In this document: positions 1-5,639 of the stretch, one piece after another | How positions within the stretch are numbered: position 1 is the stretch's first letter | Layout of the letters: each line of letters opens with the position of its first letter | Assembly (NCBI GenBank): GCA_003518475.1 | Contig: DOYO01000046.1 | Span: forward strand, 1-8,671 | Length of the DNA: 8,671 nt | Reading direction: 5' to 3' | Origin: Acholeplasmataceae bacterium | GTDB taxonomy: Bacteria > Bacillota_I > Bacilli_A > Acholeplasmatales > Acholeplasmataceae | Program-made: the position numbers and the translations under genes | The notes under the pieces: generated by a model | Seen by the model: only the letters and a program-made list of their open reading frames with translations | What the model was told of the DNA's origin: nothing | The model's database searches: none

Positions 1-33
1 TCATCTCTTTAAGGTAAACTTATACAGGCAAAT

Positions 34-72
34 ATGGCAGGTAGCGATCTGATTCATGCTATGCCGTTTTTT
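34..72 (+). promoter_or_regulatory. Terminator-like hairpin just upstream of the ABC-F gene (possible attenuator)
   Basis: The arm at 34-45 pairs with 58-67: GGCA (36-39) with TGCC (62-65) and TAGC (42-45) with GCTA (58-61), with a two-base bulge (GG, 40-41) and a 12-base loop. Six T residues follow at 67-72. This is the form of an intrinsic terminator. The ABC-F ribosome binding site (GGAGG, 82-86) begins only about 10 bases after the T run, which leaves no room for a separate promoter. RNA for the downstream gene should therefore pass through the hairpin, which suggests conditional readthrough. It could also be a leaky terminator of a gene to the left of the window. Confidence 0.45.
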
Positions 73-93
73 ATTTGTTATGGAGGTTATATT

Positions 94-1713
94 GTGATTA
101 CTGTATCAAGTCTGAGTTTGATATTTCCAGATAAGAAAATCTTTGAGGATGTCAATCTAAAATTCTTACCCGGGAATTGCTACGGGGTTATCGGCGCTAA
201 CGGCGCAGGTAAGTCAACATTTCTAAAATTACTATCTGGAGAAAAGGAATCGTCATCTGGAGATGTCATCATTGAAAAAAACAAGCGTCTGGCTTTTTTA
301 ACACAAAACCAGAATGCTTTTGATGCTTATACAGCCTTAGAAACTGTGATTATGGGCCATAAAGAGCTTTTTAAGATCATGCAGGCAAAAGAGGTTCTCT
401 ATCAAAAAGAACATATGACAGAAGCTGAAGGCTACGAAATAGCAACCCTCGAAGGCAGATTTGCTGAGCTTGATGGCTGGGATGCTGAATCGGATGCTGA
501 AAAGCTATTGAATGGTTTGAATGTGCCTGAAAGTGATTTTCAGAAGATGATGAGCGATATTCTGCCGAAAAATAAAGTAAAGATCTTGCTTGCTCAAGCG
601 CTATTTGGTAATCCTGATATTTTACTGCTTGATGAACCGACCAATCACTTGGATTTCGAAGCGATTGCATGGCTTGAAAACTTCTTAATCAATTATGACA
701 ATACCGTGATTACGGTATCGCATGACCGTCACTTTTTAAACAACGTATGCACGCATATGGTTGATATCGATTATTTCCAAGCGAAAATGTATACGGGGAA
801 TTATGATTTCTGGATGGAATCCTCACAACTCGTTCAAAAATTGATGGCGGATAAGAATAAGAAAAAAGAAGAACGCGTCCAAGAACTCAAAAACTTTATC
901 GCACGCTTCAGCGCCAATCTTTCCAAATCTTCACAGGCAACCTCCAGAAAAAAATCACTTGAAAAAATCCAGCTTGATGAAATTGTCCCATCTACCAGAA
1001 AGTATCCTTTCATCGGTTTTGAAATCGAAAAACAGCTTGGTAAAGATGTTTTAGAAGTTGAAAACTTAAGTGCTTCTTTAGATGGCAAAAAGTTATTTGA
1101 AAATGTTTCATTTACCGTCAACAGAGGCGATAAGGTCGCACTTTTAGGAAATAATGATTTGGCTAAAACTGCCTTACTCAAAATTCTTGCTGGAGAACTT
1201 AAACCAGATACAGGAACGATGAAGTGGGGACAAACCGTATCGAAAGCTTATTTCCCCAATGATAACGAATCTTATTTTGAAGGAAACGACAGCAATCTGA
1301 TTGATTGGCTGAGACAGTACTCCAAGGATCCCAATGAATCTTATATCAGAGGTTTCTTAGGACGCATGCTCTTTTCTGGTGATCAACCGCTCAAGCAGGT
1401 CAAGTTCTTATCCGGTGGAGAAAAGATGCGGTGCATGTATTCTAAGCTGATGCTTGCCCAAGCCAATACGCTATTGATCGACTCACCGACAACGCACTTG
1501 GATCTTGAATCCATCCAATCCGTGAATAAGGGTTTGGAAGACTATAAAGGCGCAGTCATTGTCGCATCACACGACCATAGATTACTGGAGACAGTTTGTA
1601 ATAAAATTGTTGAAATTGGTGATTTAGGGGCATTTACTTATGAAGATACGTTGGATGAATACATCGGCAACGCTGAAATCAAAGCAAAAACATCCCGTCT
1701 ATACCGTTCATAA
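94..1713 (+). CDS. ABC-F family ATPase, YkpA/YbiT type (ribosome-associated)
   Basis: A 539-residue protein with two ATP-binding cassettes and no membrane segment, the layout of ABC-F translation factors, which bind the ribosomal E site and act on stalled ribosomes or give antibiotic protection. The first cassette has Walker A GANGAGKST (34-42), an arm insertion near 85-135 and Walker B LLLDEPTNHLD (177-187). A basic, probably helical linker (about 245-300) corresponds to the P-site tRNA interaction motif. The second cassette has a Walker A variant GNNDLAKT (352-359), signature LSGGEK (439-444) and LLIDSPTTHLD (460-470). Two sites are unusual: the first signature reads ILPKNK (156-161) instead of LSGGEK, and the second catalytic glutamate is Ser464. 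The GTG start at 94 is chosen because GGAGG lies at 82-86 and the family begins MITV-like there; an in-frame ATG at 34 would add 20 unrelated residues that overlap the hairpin. The length fits B. subtilis YkpA (about 540). The exact role is unknown. Confidence 0.93.
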   Translation: MITVSSLSLIFPDKKIFEDVNLKFLPGNCYGVIGANGAGKSTFLKLLSGEKESSSGDVIIEKNKRLAFLTQNQNAFDAYTALETVIMGHKELFKIMQAKEVLYQKEHMTEAEGYEIATLEGRFAELDGWDAESDAEKLLNGLNVPESDFQKMMSDILPKNKVKILLAQALFGNPDILLLDEPTNHLDFEAIAWLENFLINYDNTVITVSHDRHFLNNVCTHMVDIDYFQAKMYTGNYDFWMESSQLVQKLMADKNKKKEERVQELKNFIARFSANLSKSSQATSRKKSLEKIQLDEIVPSTRKYPFIGFEIEKQLGKDVLEVENLSASLDGKKLFENVSFTVNRGDKVALLGNNDLAKTALLKILAGELKPDTGTMKWGQTVSKAYFPNDNESYFEGNDSNLIDWLRQYSKDPNESYIRGFLGRMLFSGDQPLKQVKFLSGGEKMRCMYSKLMLAQANTLLIDSPTTHLDLESIQSVNKGLEDYKGAVIVASHDHRLLETVCNKIVEIGDLGAFTYEDTLDEYIGNAEIKAKTSRLYRS

Positions 1714-1785
1714 ACAAGATTATCATTCGCACAGGATGCAATTGCAAAATTGATGATTATATTATATCTTTTTCGCTTTCAACTG

Positions 1786-1794
1786 TGATATAAT
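1786..1794 (+). promoter_or_regulatory. Extended -10 promoter for the small basic protein gene
   Basis: TGATATAAT is a perfect extended -10 (TGn plus TATAAT at 1789-1794). The bases at the expected -35 position (about 1766-1771) are only AT-rich. The start codon lies about 30 bases downstream of the -10 box, giving a short leader that holds the AGGAG site at 1811-1815. Confidence 0.7.
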
Positions 1795-1824
1795 ACATAC
1801 GAGAAATATAAGGAGCTAAACACT

Positions 1825-1935
1825 ATGCAAAACATGCAAAAAAACTATAAAGGAAAACACCTGAAGAAAAATCAACTTAAAAGAGCACAAATGGCTGGCA
1901 AGAAGATTGTTCGTAATAAGGTTGTCAAAGGTTAA
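1825..1935 (+). CDS. Small lysine-rich basic protein, 36 residues, unknown function
   Basis: The gene encodes 36 residues beginning MQNMQKNYKGKHLKKNQLKR and ending NKVVKG. It has ten Lys, two Arg and one His, with no Asp or Glu, so it is strongly cationic. There is no hydrophobic stretch long enough for a membrane helix and no Cys or Trp. The case for a real gene comes from its surroundings: a consensus extended -10 promoter (1786-1794), an AGGAG ribosome binding site (1811-1815) nine bases before the ATG, a TAA stop and a U-tailed terminator starting 11 bases later. It therefore forms its own transcription unit between the ABC-F and surface-protein genes. The composition suggests binding to RNA, ribosomes or another polyanion, or possibly membranes; this is inference only. 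I do not recognise a family. An internal Met at codon 4 is a possible alternative start. Confidence 0.72.
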   Translation: MQNMQKNYKGKHLKKNQLKRAQMAGKKIVRNKVVKG

Positions 1936-1946
1936 TCCTTTAGAAT

Positions 1947-1973
1947 AAAGAGACATTGAATGTCTTTTTTTTT
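1947..1973 (+). terminator. Intrinsic terminator of the small basic protein gene
   Basis: AGACAT (1951-1956) pairs with ATGTCT (1960-1965) around a three-base loop. The stem can extend outward through a G-U pair and A-U pairs between 1947-1950 and the following T run. Nine T residues follow from 1965. It ends the unit that begins at 1786. Confidence 0.85.
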
Positions 1974-2054
1974 ATTTATTCAACAATATTCGCTTAATTT
2001 GTCATATGAATCCATAATCTGTTTAAAATTACTTATATCATTTGTGTTTATGAA

Positions 2055-2063
2055 TGGTATAAT
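2055..2063 (+). promoter_or_regulatory. Extended -10 promoter for the LRR surface protein gene
   Basis: TGGTATAAT is a perfect extended -10 (TATAAT at 2058-2063), 41 bases before the ATG. No convincing -35 box lies 16-18 bases upstream (ATATCA-like bases only). Confidence 0.65.
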
Positions 2064-2075
2064 TTTTTTAAAGAC

Positions 2076-2090
2076 TTGCTTACTAAGCGA
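2076..2090 (+). promoter_or_regulatory. Palindrome between promoter and ribosome binding site (possible operator)
   Basis: TTGCTTACTAAGCGA is an odd-length inverted repeat centred on C2083: GCTTA and TAAGC pair perfectly, with a T-G and a T-A pair outside. It lies just after the predicted transcription start and just before the GAGGGG ribosome binding site (2093-2098). A second copy of one arm, TTCGCTTA (1989-1996), lies upstream of the -10. The arms are too close to form a stable RNA hairpin without opening the centre, so a protein-binding site is more likely than a terminator. Confidence 0.3.
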
Positions 2091-2103
2091 ACGAGGGGAT
2101 ATC

Positions 2104-3210
2104 ATGAAGAAAACACTCATTATCATTTTGATTTCCGTATTTTTGACCAGCAGTATAACTCTATACTATCTTTGGTTCAACAAAGAATACACCATCACTT
2201 TCGAATCGAATGGCGGAACAGAAATTACATCGTTAACATACAAGGCGAATGAAACAATTCTATTTCCTGATGATCCAGATTTACAAAATTTCGAGTTTGC
2301 AGGATGGTATATGGATGAAGGATTGAACAACTATTTTTCTTCAGACAAGATGCCAAGAAGAGACATTACACTCTATGCGGATTATGGGAGTGAAAGACTT
2401 ATTTATACATTGATTGAAGATGAGTACGCCATCAGCTATCTTGCTAATTCACCTGGTGCAGCAGTTGTCATCCCTAAAAGACATCATGGATTATTGGTGA
2501 CACATATTGCTCAAAATGCCTTTGTCATGCAACAGATTGCTTCCATCACTATTCCCAATACAATCACATCTATTGGCAATAATGCCTTCATGTCGAATGT
2601 GTTGTCGACGCTTTATATTCCGAATAGCGTAGTTACTATCGGCTCTAACGCATTCGCAATGTCTTCTTATTTAACCGAAATAATCTTTCAAGAAGAAAGT
2701 CAGTTATTAGAAATTAGTGATTCAACATTTATGGGTTGTTCACTTATAACGACAATTGAAATACCAAAGAGTGTAACCAGTATTGGAAGTTATGCATTTG
2801 CGTATGCATATCAACTCAGTAGTTTGATTTTTGAAGATGGAAGTTTGATAGAAGAAATTGGACCATTCGCTTTCGCTATGGCACAACATTTAGAGGAAAT
2901 CGTACTTCCATCAGGACTTTTAAGCATTAAAGAATATGCATTTTCCAATCTTATTCAATTAACAAATGTCCTAATACCTAATACGGTCACCAATATCGGT
3001 GCATCAGCATTTGTTGGTACGAATGCACTCACTGCAATCTATATTCCAAACAGCGTGACTGTGGTTGGTTCTGATGCATTCAGTGCTGTAAGAATGCTTC
3101 CAATCATCATCTACTGTGGTGCTTCGGAACTCCCATCGGGATGGGATGCTTCATGGAACAGTTCACAAGGAATTGTCGAATGGGGAACAACAAACACATC
3201 ATCTGAATAA
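2104..3210 (+). CDS. Membrane-anchored InlB-repeat and BspA-like leucine-rich-repeat surface protein
   Basis: The product has 368 residues. Residues 1-4 (MKKT) precede one hydrophobic helix (about 5-24), a signal anchor or signal peptide; no lipobox cysteine and no clear cleavage motif is seen. Residues about 29-94 form one InlB B-repeat (Flg_new type), with the typical FESNGG at 33-38 and FAGWYMD at 65-71. Residues about 128-340 hold nine BspA-type leucine-rich repeats of 22-25 residues with the pattern IPNSVxxIGxxAF; the AF-type pairs fall at 139, 161, 183, 208 (TF), 231, 255, 279, 302 and 325. The tail has a GWD cap (346-348) and an acidic end. There is no LPXTG motif or C-terminal membrane helix. 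Such proteins are usually exposed outside the cell and bind surfaces or host or partner proteins; the ligand cannot be predicted. The ATG at 2104 follows GAGGGG (2093-2098). An in-frame ATG at 1960 is rejected because it lies in the preceding terminator. Confidence 0.88.
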   Translation: MKKTLIIILISVFLTSSITLYYLWFNKEYTITFESNGGTEITSLTYKANETILFPDDPDLQNFEFAGWYMDEGLNNYFSSDKMPRRDITLYADYGSERLIYTLIEDEYAISYLANSPGAAVVIPKRHHGLLVTHIAQNAFVMQQIASITIPNTITSIGNNAFMSNVLSTLYIPNSVVTIGSNAFAMSSYLTEIIFQEESQLLEISDSTFMGCSLITTIEIPKSVTSIGSYAFAYAYQLSSLIFEDGSLIEEIGPFAFAMAQHLEEIVLPSGLLSIKEYAFSNLIQLTNVLIPNTVTNIGASAFVGTNALTAIYIPNSVTVVGSDAFSAVRMLPIIIYCGASELPSGWDASWNSSQGIVEWGTTNTSSE

Positions 3211-3238
3211 TGCATGAAGTTAACAATCATCAACAACG

Positions 3239-3270
3239 AATGGGTCTTGAACGAGATCCATTTTCTTTTT
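3239..3270 (+). terminator. Intrinsic terminator of the LRR protein gene
   Basis: AATGGGTCT (3239-3247) pairs with AGATCCATT (3254-3262), nine pairs including one G-U, with a six-base loop. TTCTTTTT follows. Confidence 0.85.
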
Positions 3271-3310
3271 GATTAGCAGATTCTTCACCTTCATCTATTC
3301 ATATGAACAA

Positions 3311-3319
3311 TGCTATAAT
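3311..3319 (+). promoter_or_regulatory. Extended -10 promoter for the transporter gene
   Basis: TGCTATAAT is a perfect extended -10 (TATAAT at 3314-3319). The only -35 candidate, TTCATC at 3290-3295 (18-base spacer), is weak. The start codon is 30 bases after the -10 box and is preceded by GGAG at 3341-3344. Confidence 0.65.
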
Positions 3320-3349
3320 AGAAGAAGAATTGACATCTTTGGAGCATAT

Positions 3350-4582
3350 ATGAAAAAAACAATATATCTAATCATTTTCTTTTCGTTTATTCAAAGTCTC
3401 ATCTCCAATCTAGGACATCCTGTCACACCTGCATTTGTTAGAAGCTTAGACATACCAGATTATATGTTTGGTGTGTTTTTCTCTGCGATGAGCCTTGGTT
3501 TAATGATTGGCGGACCCATCTGGGGAGTCTTGGGTGATCAAGGTAAAAAAAAGAAGTACATTGTTTTCGGAATTCTAGCTTATAGCTTCGGCCAAGTCTG
3601 TTTCGCATACGTCGGTAATGCTTCCCTGATGGTTTTATTCAGATTCATCAGCGGTTTTGGGATTGTATCCGCGATCACACTATTAACCAGTTATTTGATT
3701 GAACTCTCAGAACCCAGAGATAGAGCGAGATTCCTAGCATATGTTGCAGCTGCAGTTACATTGGGTGCATCCTTCGGCTATGCAATCGGTGGTTTCCTAT
3801 CATCAAATCCCTTCATATCCAATCTTTTGGGAACATCTGACTATAGGCTTATCTTCCTGATTCAAGCGATTTTAAACGCAGCTTATGCGCTTTCCATCTA
3901 CCTATTTCTTAAAGAGATAGAACCTCCTGTCAGCTTAAAACCAAGAAACTCCATTCTAAAAGATCTGAAAGGCATTACAAAGATTGAACCTAGTTTACTG
4001 ATATTTTTACTCTCTTTAGCCTTAATCACCATTGGAAGTACCAATTTAAACAAATATATCGATGTCTACTTTGATGAATTGGGATATACGCCTTTGGATT
4101 TAGGTGCATTCGTGATGGCGACAGGAGTCGCATCGTTGTTTGCGAGTGTGATTCTCGTTCCCATCTTCGCAAAGTTCAAGAAACAGCTGGTCTTAATCAG
4201 CATCATTCATATTTTAAGTGCATTGATTGTATTTTATGTATTCAGATCGAATGTGTTTTTGTTAACGATGTACACGGTTTTCATGGTTTATGTTGTTTTA
4301 AAAGCGATTTATCAACCCCTTGAGCAAAACTATATTTCCTTGCATGCCAAAGAAGGAAAATATGGTTCAGCGATGGGCATCAGGCAGTCCTTCGTTTCCA
4401 TTGGCATGGTGATTGGACCGCTACTGGGTGGATTTCTCTACGAGAAGAGTCCAATCCTGCTCTTTGATTCCAGCGCATTCGCCTTTTTACTCGGTGTTTT
4501 ACTTTTGGGAGTTGTATACTTGTTGGAACGAAAAAAGAAAAAAACTACCGAAATATCAGCGGATTCATCCCTAAATGGATGA
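3350..4582 (+). CDS. Major facilitator superfamily transporter, DHA1-like (probable efflux)
   Basis: A 410-residue inner-membrane protein with about 12 hydrophobic segments in two halves joined by a charged loop (about 188-214), the normal size for the family. The loop after the second helix carries the MFS motif A variant GVLGDQGKKKK (59-69). R98 in RFISGFG fits motif B. GASFGYAIGG (139-148) resembles the antiporter motif C of drug/proton antiporters, and GPLLGG (356-361) is its counterpart in the second half. This supports proton-driven export of a small molecule, but the substrate is not predictable. The tail from 394 is lysine-rich and cytoplasmic. The ATG at 3350 is preferred over an in-frame ATG at 3269 because GGAG (3341-3344) precedes it and the earlier start lies upstream of the promoter. 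It ends in TGA followed directly by TAA. A small membrane protein gene follows after 52 bases, probably in the same transcript. Confidence 0.9.
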   Translation: MKKTIYLIIFFSFIQSLISNLGHPVTPAFVRSLDIPDYMFGVFFSAMSLGLMIGGPIWGVLGDQGKKKKYIVFGILAYSFGQVCFAYVGNASLMVLFRFISGFGIVSAITLLTSYLIELSEPRDRARFLAYVAAAVTLGASFGYAIGGFLSSNPFISNLLGTSDYRLIFLIQAILNAAYALSIYLFLKEIEPPVSLKPRNSILKDLKGITKIEPSLLIFLLSLALITIGSTNLNKYIDVYFDELGYTPLDLGAFVMATGVASLFASVILVPIFAKFKKQLVLISIIHILSALIVFYVFRSNVFLLTMYTVFMVYVVLKAIYQPLEQNYISLHAKEGKYGSAMGIRQSFVSIGMVIGPLLGGFLYEKSPILLFDSSAFAFLLGVLLLGVVYLLERKKKKTTEISADSSLNG

Positions 4583-4590
4583 TAAGATTG

Positions 4591-4617
4591 CATTTTATTC
4601 CAATCGGGAATAAAATG
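4591..4617 (+). repeat. Perfect 11-bp inverted repeat between the transporter and the small membrane protein gene
   Basis: CATTTTATTCC (4591-4601) and GGAATAAAATG (4607-4617) are exact reverse complements around the loop AATCG. No T run follows on either strand, so it does not look like a normal intrinsic terminator. It ends six bases before the ribosome binding site (AAAGAGGTGG, 4624-4633). It may be an mRNA stabilising or processing hairpin, or an operator. Confidence 0.6.
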
Positions 4618-4634
4618 TAGTCGAAAGAGGTGGT

Positions 4635-5027
4635 ATGTTGAACAAAATTCTCAAAAATATCATCATCGGTGTTGTGCTGCTCATGATTATTACAGGTTTT
4701 CAATTTTTGATCTCCCTGCTATTTCAAGAGGATGTCAATCCTGATACTGAACGGGGAGCTTATTTAATCAGCCTTCTGCTCGGATTGTCTGCAATTCCCG
4801 CATTTATTCTTTCATTTTTCACACCTTTAATTCTTAAAATGAAAACAAGAGATGATATCATGATTGGTGCTTCGCTTTGGACGCTTGTTTTCGTTATTAG
4901 CTATGTGATTACAGGAATTAACAATCACACCTTTAATGTAATATTTCAAACCATTGGGTTGTATTGGCTATTCTTCGCTGTTTTCTTTGGTCCAGTCATC
5001 TTCATGAATATCAAAAAGTACGACTAA
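4635..5027 (+). CDS. Small four-TM membrane protein, unknown function
   Basis: A 130-residue, very hydrophobic protein with four probable membrane helices at about 8-30, 43-67, 76-95 and 103-126. A short polar loop (QEDVNPDTERG, 31-41) follows the first helix and the C-terminus is basic (KKYD). The number of positive charges near the N-terminus (K4, K7) suggests an N-in, C-in topology. No catalytic or metal-binding motif is visible and I do not recognise a family. The ATG at 4635 has a strong site, AAAGAGGTGG (4624-4633). No promoter was seen in the 52-base gap after the transporter, so the two are probably co-transcribed and may work together at the membrane, which is inference. A strong terminator follows. 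Confidence 0.8.
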   Translation: MLNKILKNIIIGVVLLMIITGFQFLISLLFQEDVNPDTERGAYLISLLLGLSAIPAFILSFFTPLILKMKTRDDIMIGASLWTLVFVISYVITGINNHTFNVIFQTIGLYWLFFAVFFGPVIFMNIKKYD

Positions 5028-5049
5028 TCAATGATCATCAAGATTGATT

Positions 5050-5085
5050 AAGTGTGAAATCCTTGGATTTTGCACTTTTATTTTG
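5050..5085 (+). terminator. Intrinsic terminator after the transporter/membrane protein unit
   Basis: AAGTGTGAAATCC (5050-5062) pairs with GGATTTTGCACTT (5065-5077), about 12 pairs with two G-U pairs, followed by TTATTTT. A second 8-bp inverted repeat, TAATCAAT (5025-5032) and ATTGATTA (5043-5050), lies just upstream and touches the stem base. Confidence 0.85.
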
Positions 5086-5091
5086 TAAAAT
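5063..5091 (+). promoter_or_regulatory. Weak candidate promoter for the DUF1801 gene
   Basis: TAAAAT (5086-5091) has TTGGAT (5063-5068) 17 bases upstream, but the -35 match is poor and lies inside the terminator stem. It is listed only because the DUF1801 gene follows a strong terminator and must start somewhere in this short gap. Confidence 0.25.
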
Positions 5092-5120
5092 GAGCATATA
5101 GATGATTAATAGAGGTGACT

Positions 5121-5516
5121 ATGAATAAAAATCCGCAAATTGAATTAAATACAGATACATATATTGCCCAATTTCCACAATCGGTTCAAGATAAGCTGAA
5201 TGCTTTGAGAAAATGCATTCAACAAGCAGCACCAGAAGCTTTTGAAAAGATCAGTTACCAGATGCCGACCTTTGATTTGCACGGCAATCTTGTACATTTT
5301 GCAGCTTTTCAAAACCATATCGGCTTTTATCCTGGAAGCTCAGGCGTGGAAGCATTCACTTCTAAATTGACTGCTTATCATACATCAAAAGGCGCAATCC
5401 AGTTTCCAATCCAGCAAGACATTCCGTTTGATTTGGTGAAAGATATCGTTATGTATAGAGTCAAAGAAAACATGGAGAAACATCAACAAAAGCTCATTCA
5501 AAAAAAGAAAAAGTAA
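5121..5516 (+). CDS. DUF1801 protein, YdhG/frataxin-like
   Basis: A 131-residue soluble protein covering the whole DUF1801 (YdhG-like) domain. Family features include YIAQFPQSVQDKLNALR (14-30), ISYQMPTF (44-51), HIGFYPG (66-72) and SKGAIQFP (89-96), then a helix with the LVKDIVMYRVKEN pattern and a lysine-rich tail. B. subtilis YdhG (Fra) of this family has been described as an intracellular iron chaperone delivering iron for Fe-S cluster and heme assembly; whether this distant member does so is not shown by the sequence. The ATG at 5121 is chosen because AGAGGTG (5111-5117) is an ideal ribosome binding site for it; the in-frame GTG at 5115 lies within that site. The gene sits alone between two terminators. 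Confidence 0.88.
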   Translation: MNKNPQIELNTDTYIAQFPQSVQDKLNALRKCIQQAAPEAFEKISYQMPTFDLHGNLVHFAAFQNHIGFYPGSSGVEAFTSKLTAYHTSKGAIQFPIQQDIPFDLVKDIVMYRVKENMEKHQQKLIQKKKK

Positions 5517-5537
5517 ATATCACAGTTAATCCGCATC

Positions 5538-5569
5538 AACCACATCTCATTTGACATGTGGTTTTTTTT
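5538..5569 (+). terminator. Intrinsic terminator of the DUF1801 gene
   Basis: AACCACAT (5538-5545) pairs with ATGTGGTT (5556-5563). A small inner TC/GA pairing is possible. Eight T residues from 5562 form the tail. Confidence 0.87.
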
Positions 5570-5605
5570 ACTCTTGTTCATGTTTAGGTGATTGATAATT
5601 TCATT

Positions 5606-5614
5606 TGATAAAAT
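5606..5614 (+). promoter_or_regulatory. Possible upstream promoter in the serine operon control region
   Basis: TGATAAAAT matches an extended -10 (TGn plus TAAAAT at 5609-5614). No acceptable -35 box is seen. It would form a tandem pair with the better promoter 54 bases downstream. Confidence 0.3.
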
Positions 5615-5639
5615 AGTTATATTTTTTCTATCTTTTTGA

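Noticed and set aside
34..93. ATG at 34 as the ABC-F start, adding 20 residues
   Set aside because: The added residues do not look like the family, overlap the hairpin and have no ribosome binding site; the GTG at 94 has GGAGG at the right distance.
56..97. Leader peptide MLCRFLFVMEVIL overlapping the ABC-F start
   Set aside because: No Shine-Dalgarno sequence precedes it and its ATG is in the hairpin loop/arm; kept only as a remark in the attenuator finding.
377..1181. Minus-strand reading frames opposite the ABC-F gene
   Set aside because: They mirror the conserved coding strand, have no promoter or ribosome binding site and resemble no protein I know; the same applies to those opposite DUF1015, serC and serA.
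1737..1746. Palindrome TGCAATTGCA after the ABC-F gene as a terminator or operator
   Set aside because: Short and AT-rich with no T tail; expected by chance in such DNA.
1960..2103. ATG at 1960 as start of the LRR protein
   Set aside because: It lies inside the terminator of the preceding gene and upstream of the promoter; the ATG at 2104 has GAGGGG and begins a proper signal sequence.
2485..3123. Direct DNA repeats or a CRISPR-like array
   Set aside because: The periodicity is at protein level (leucine-rich repeats of 22-25 residues) with diverged DNA.
3330..3335. Perfect TTGACA as a -35 box
   Set aside because: A matching -10 would fall within the transporter coding start, where there are only A residues.
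3269..3349. ATG at 3269 as start of the transporter
   Set aside because: It lies at the end of a terminator and before the promoter at 3311; the ATG at 3350 has GGAG and starts the first membrane helix normally.
4580..4585. TGA followed by TAA at the transporter end as a sign of the Mycoplasma code
   Set aside because: All tryptophans in the genes read are TGG and no in-frame internal TGA occurs, so standard code is simpler; the pair alone cannot decide.
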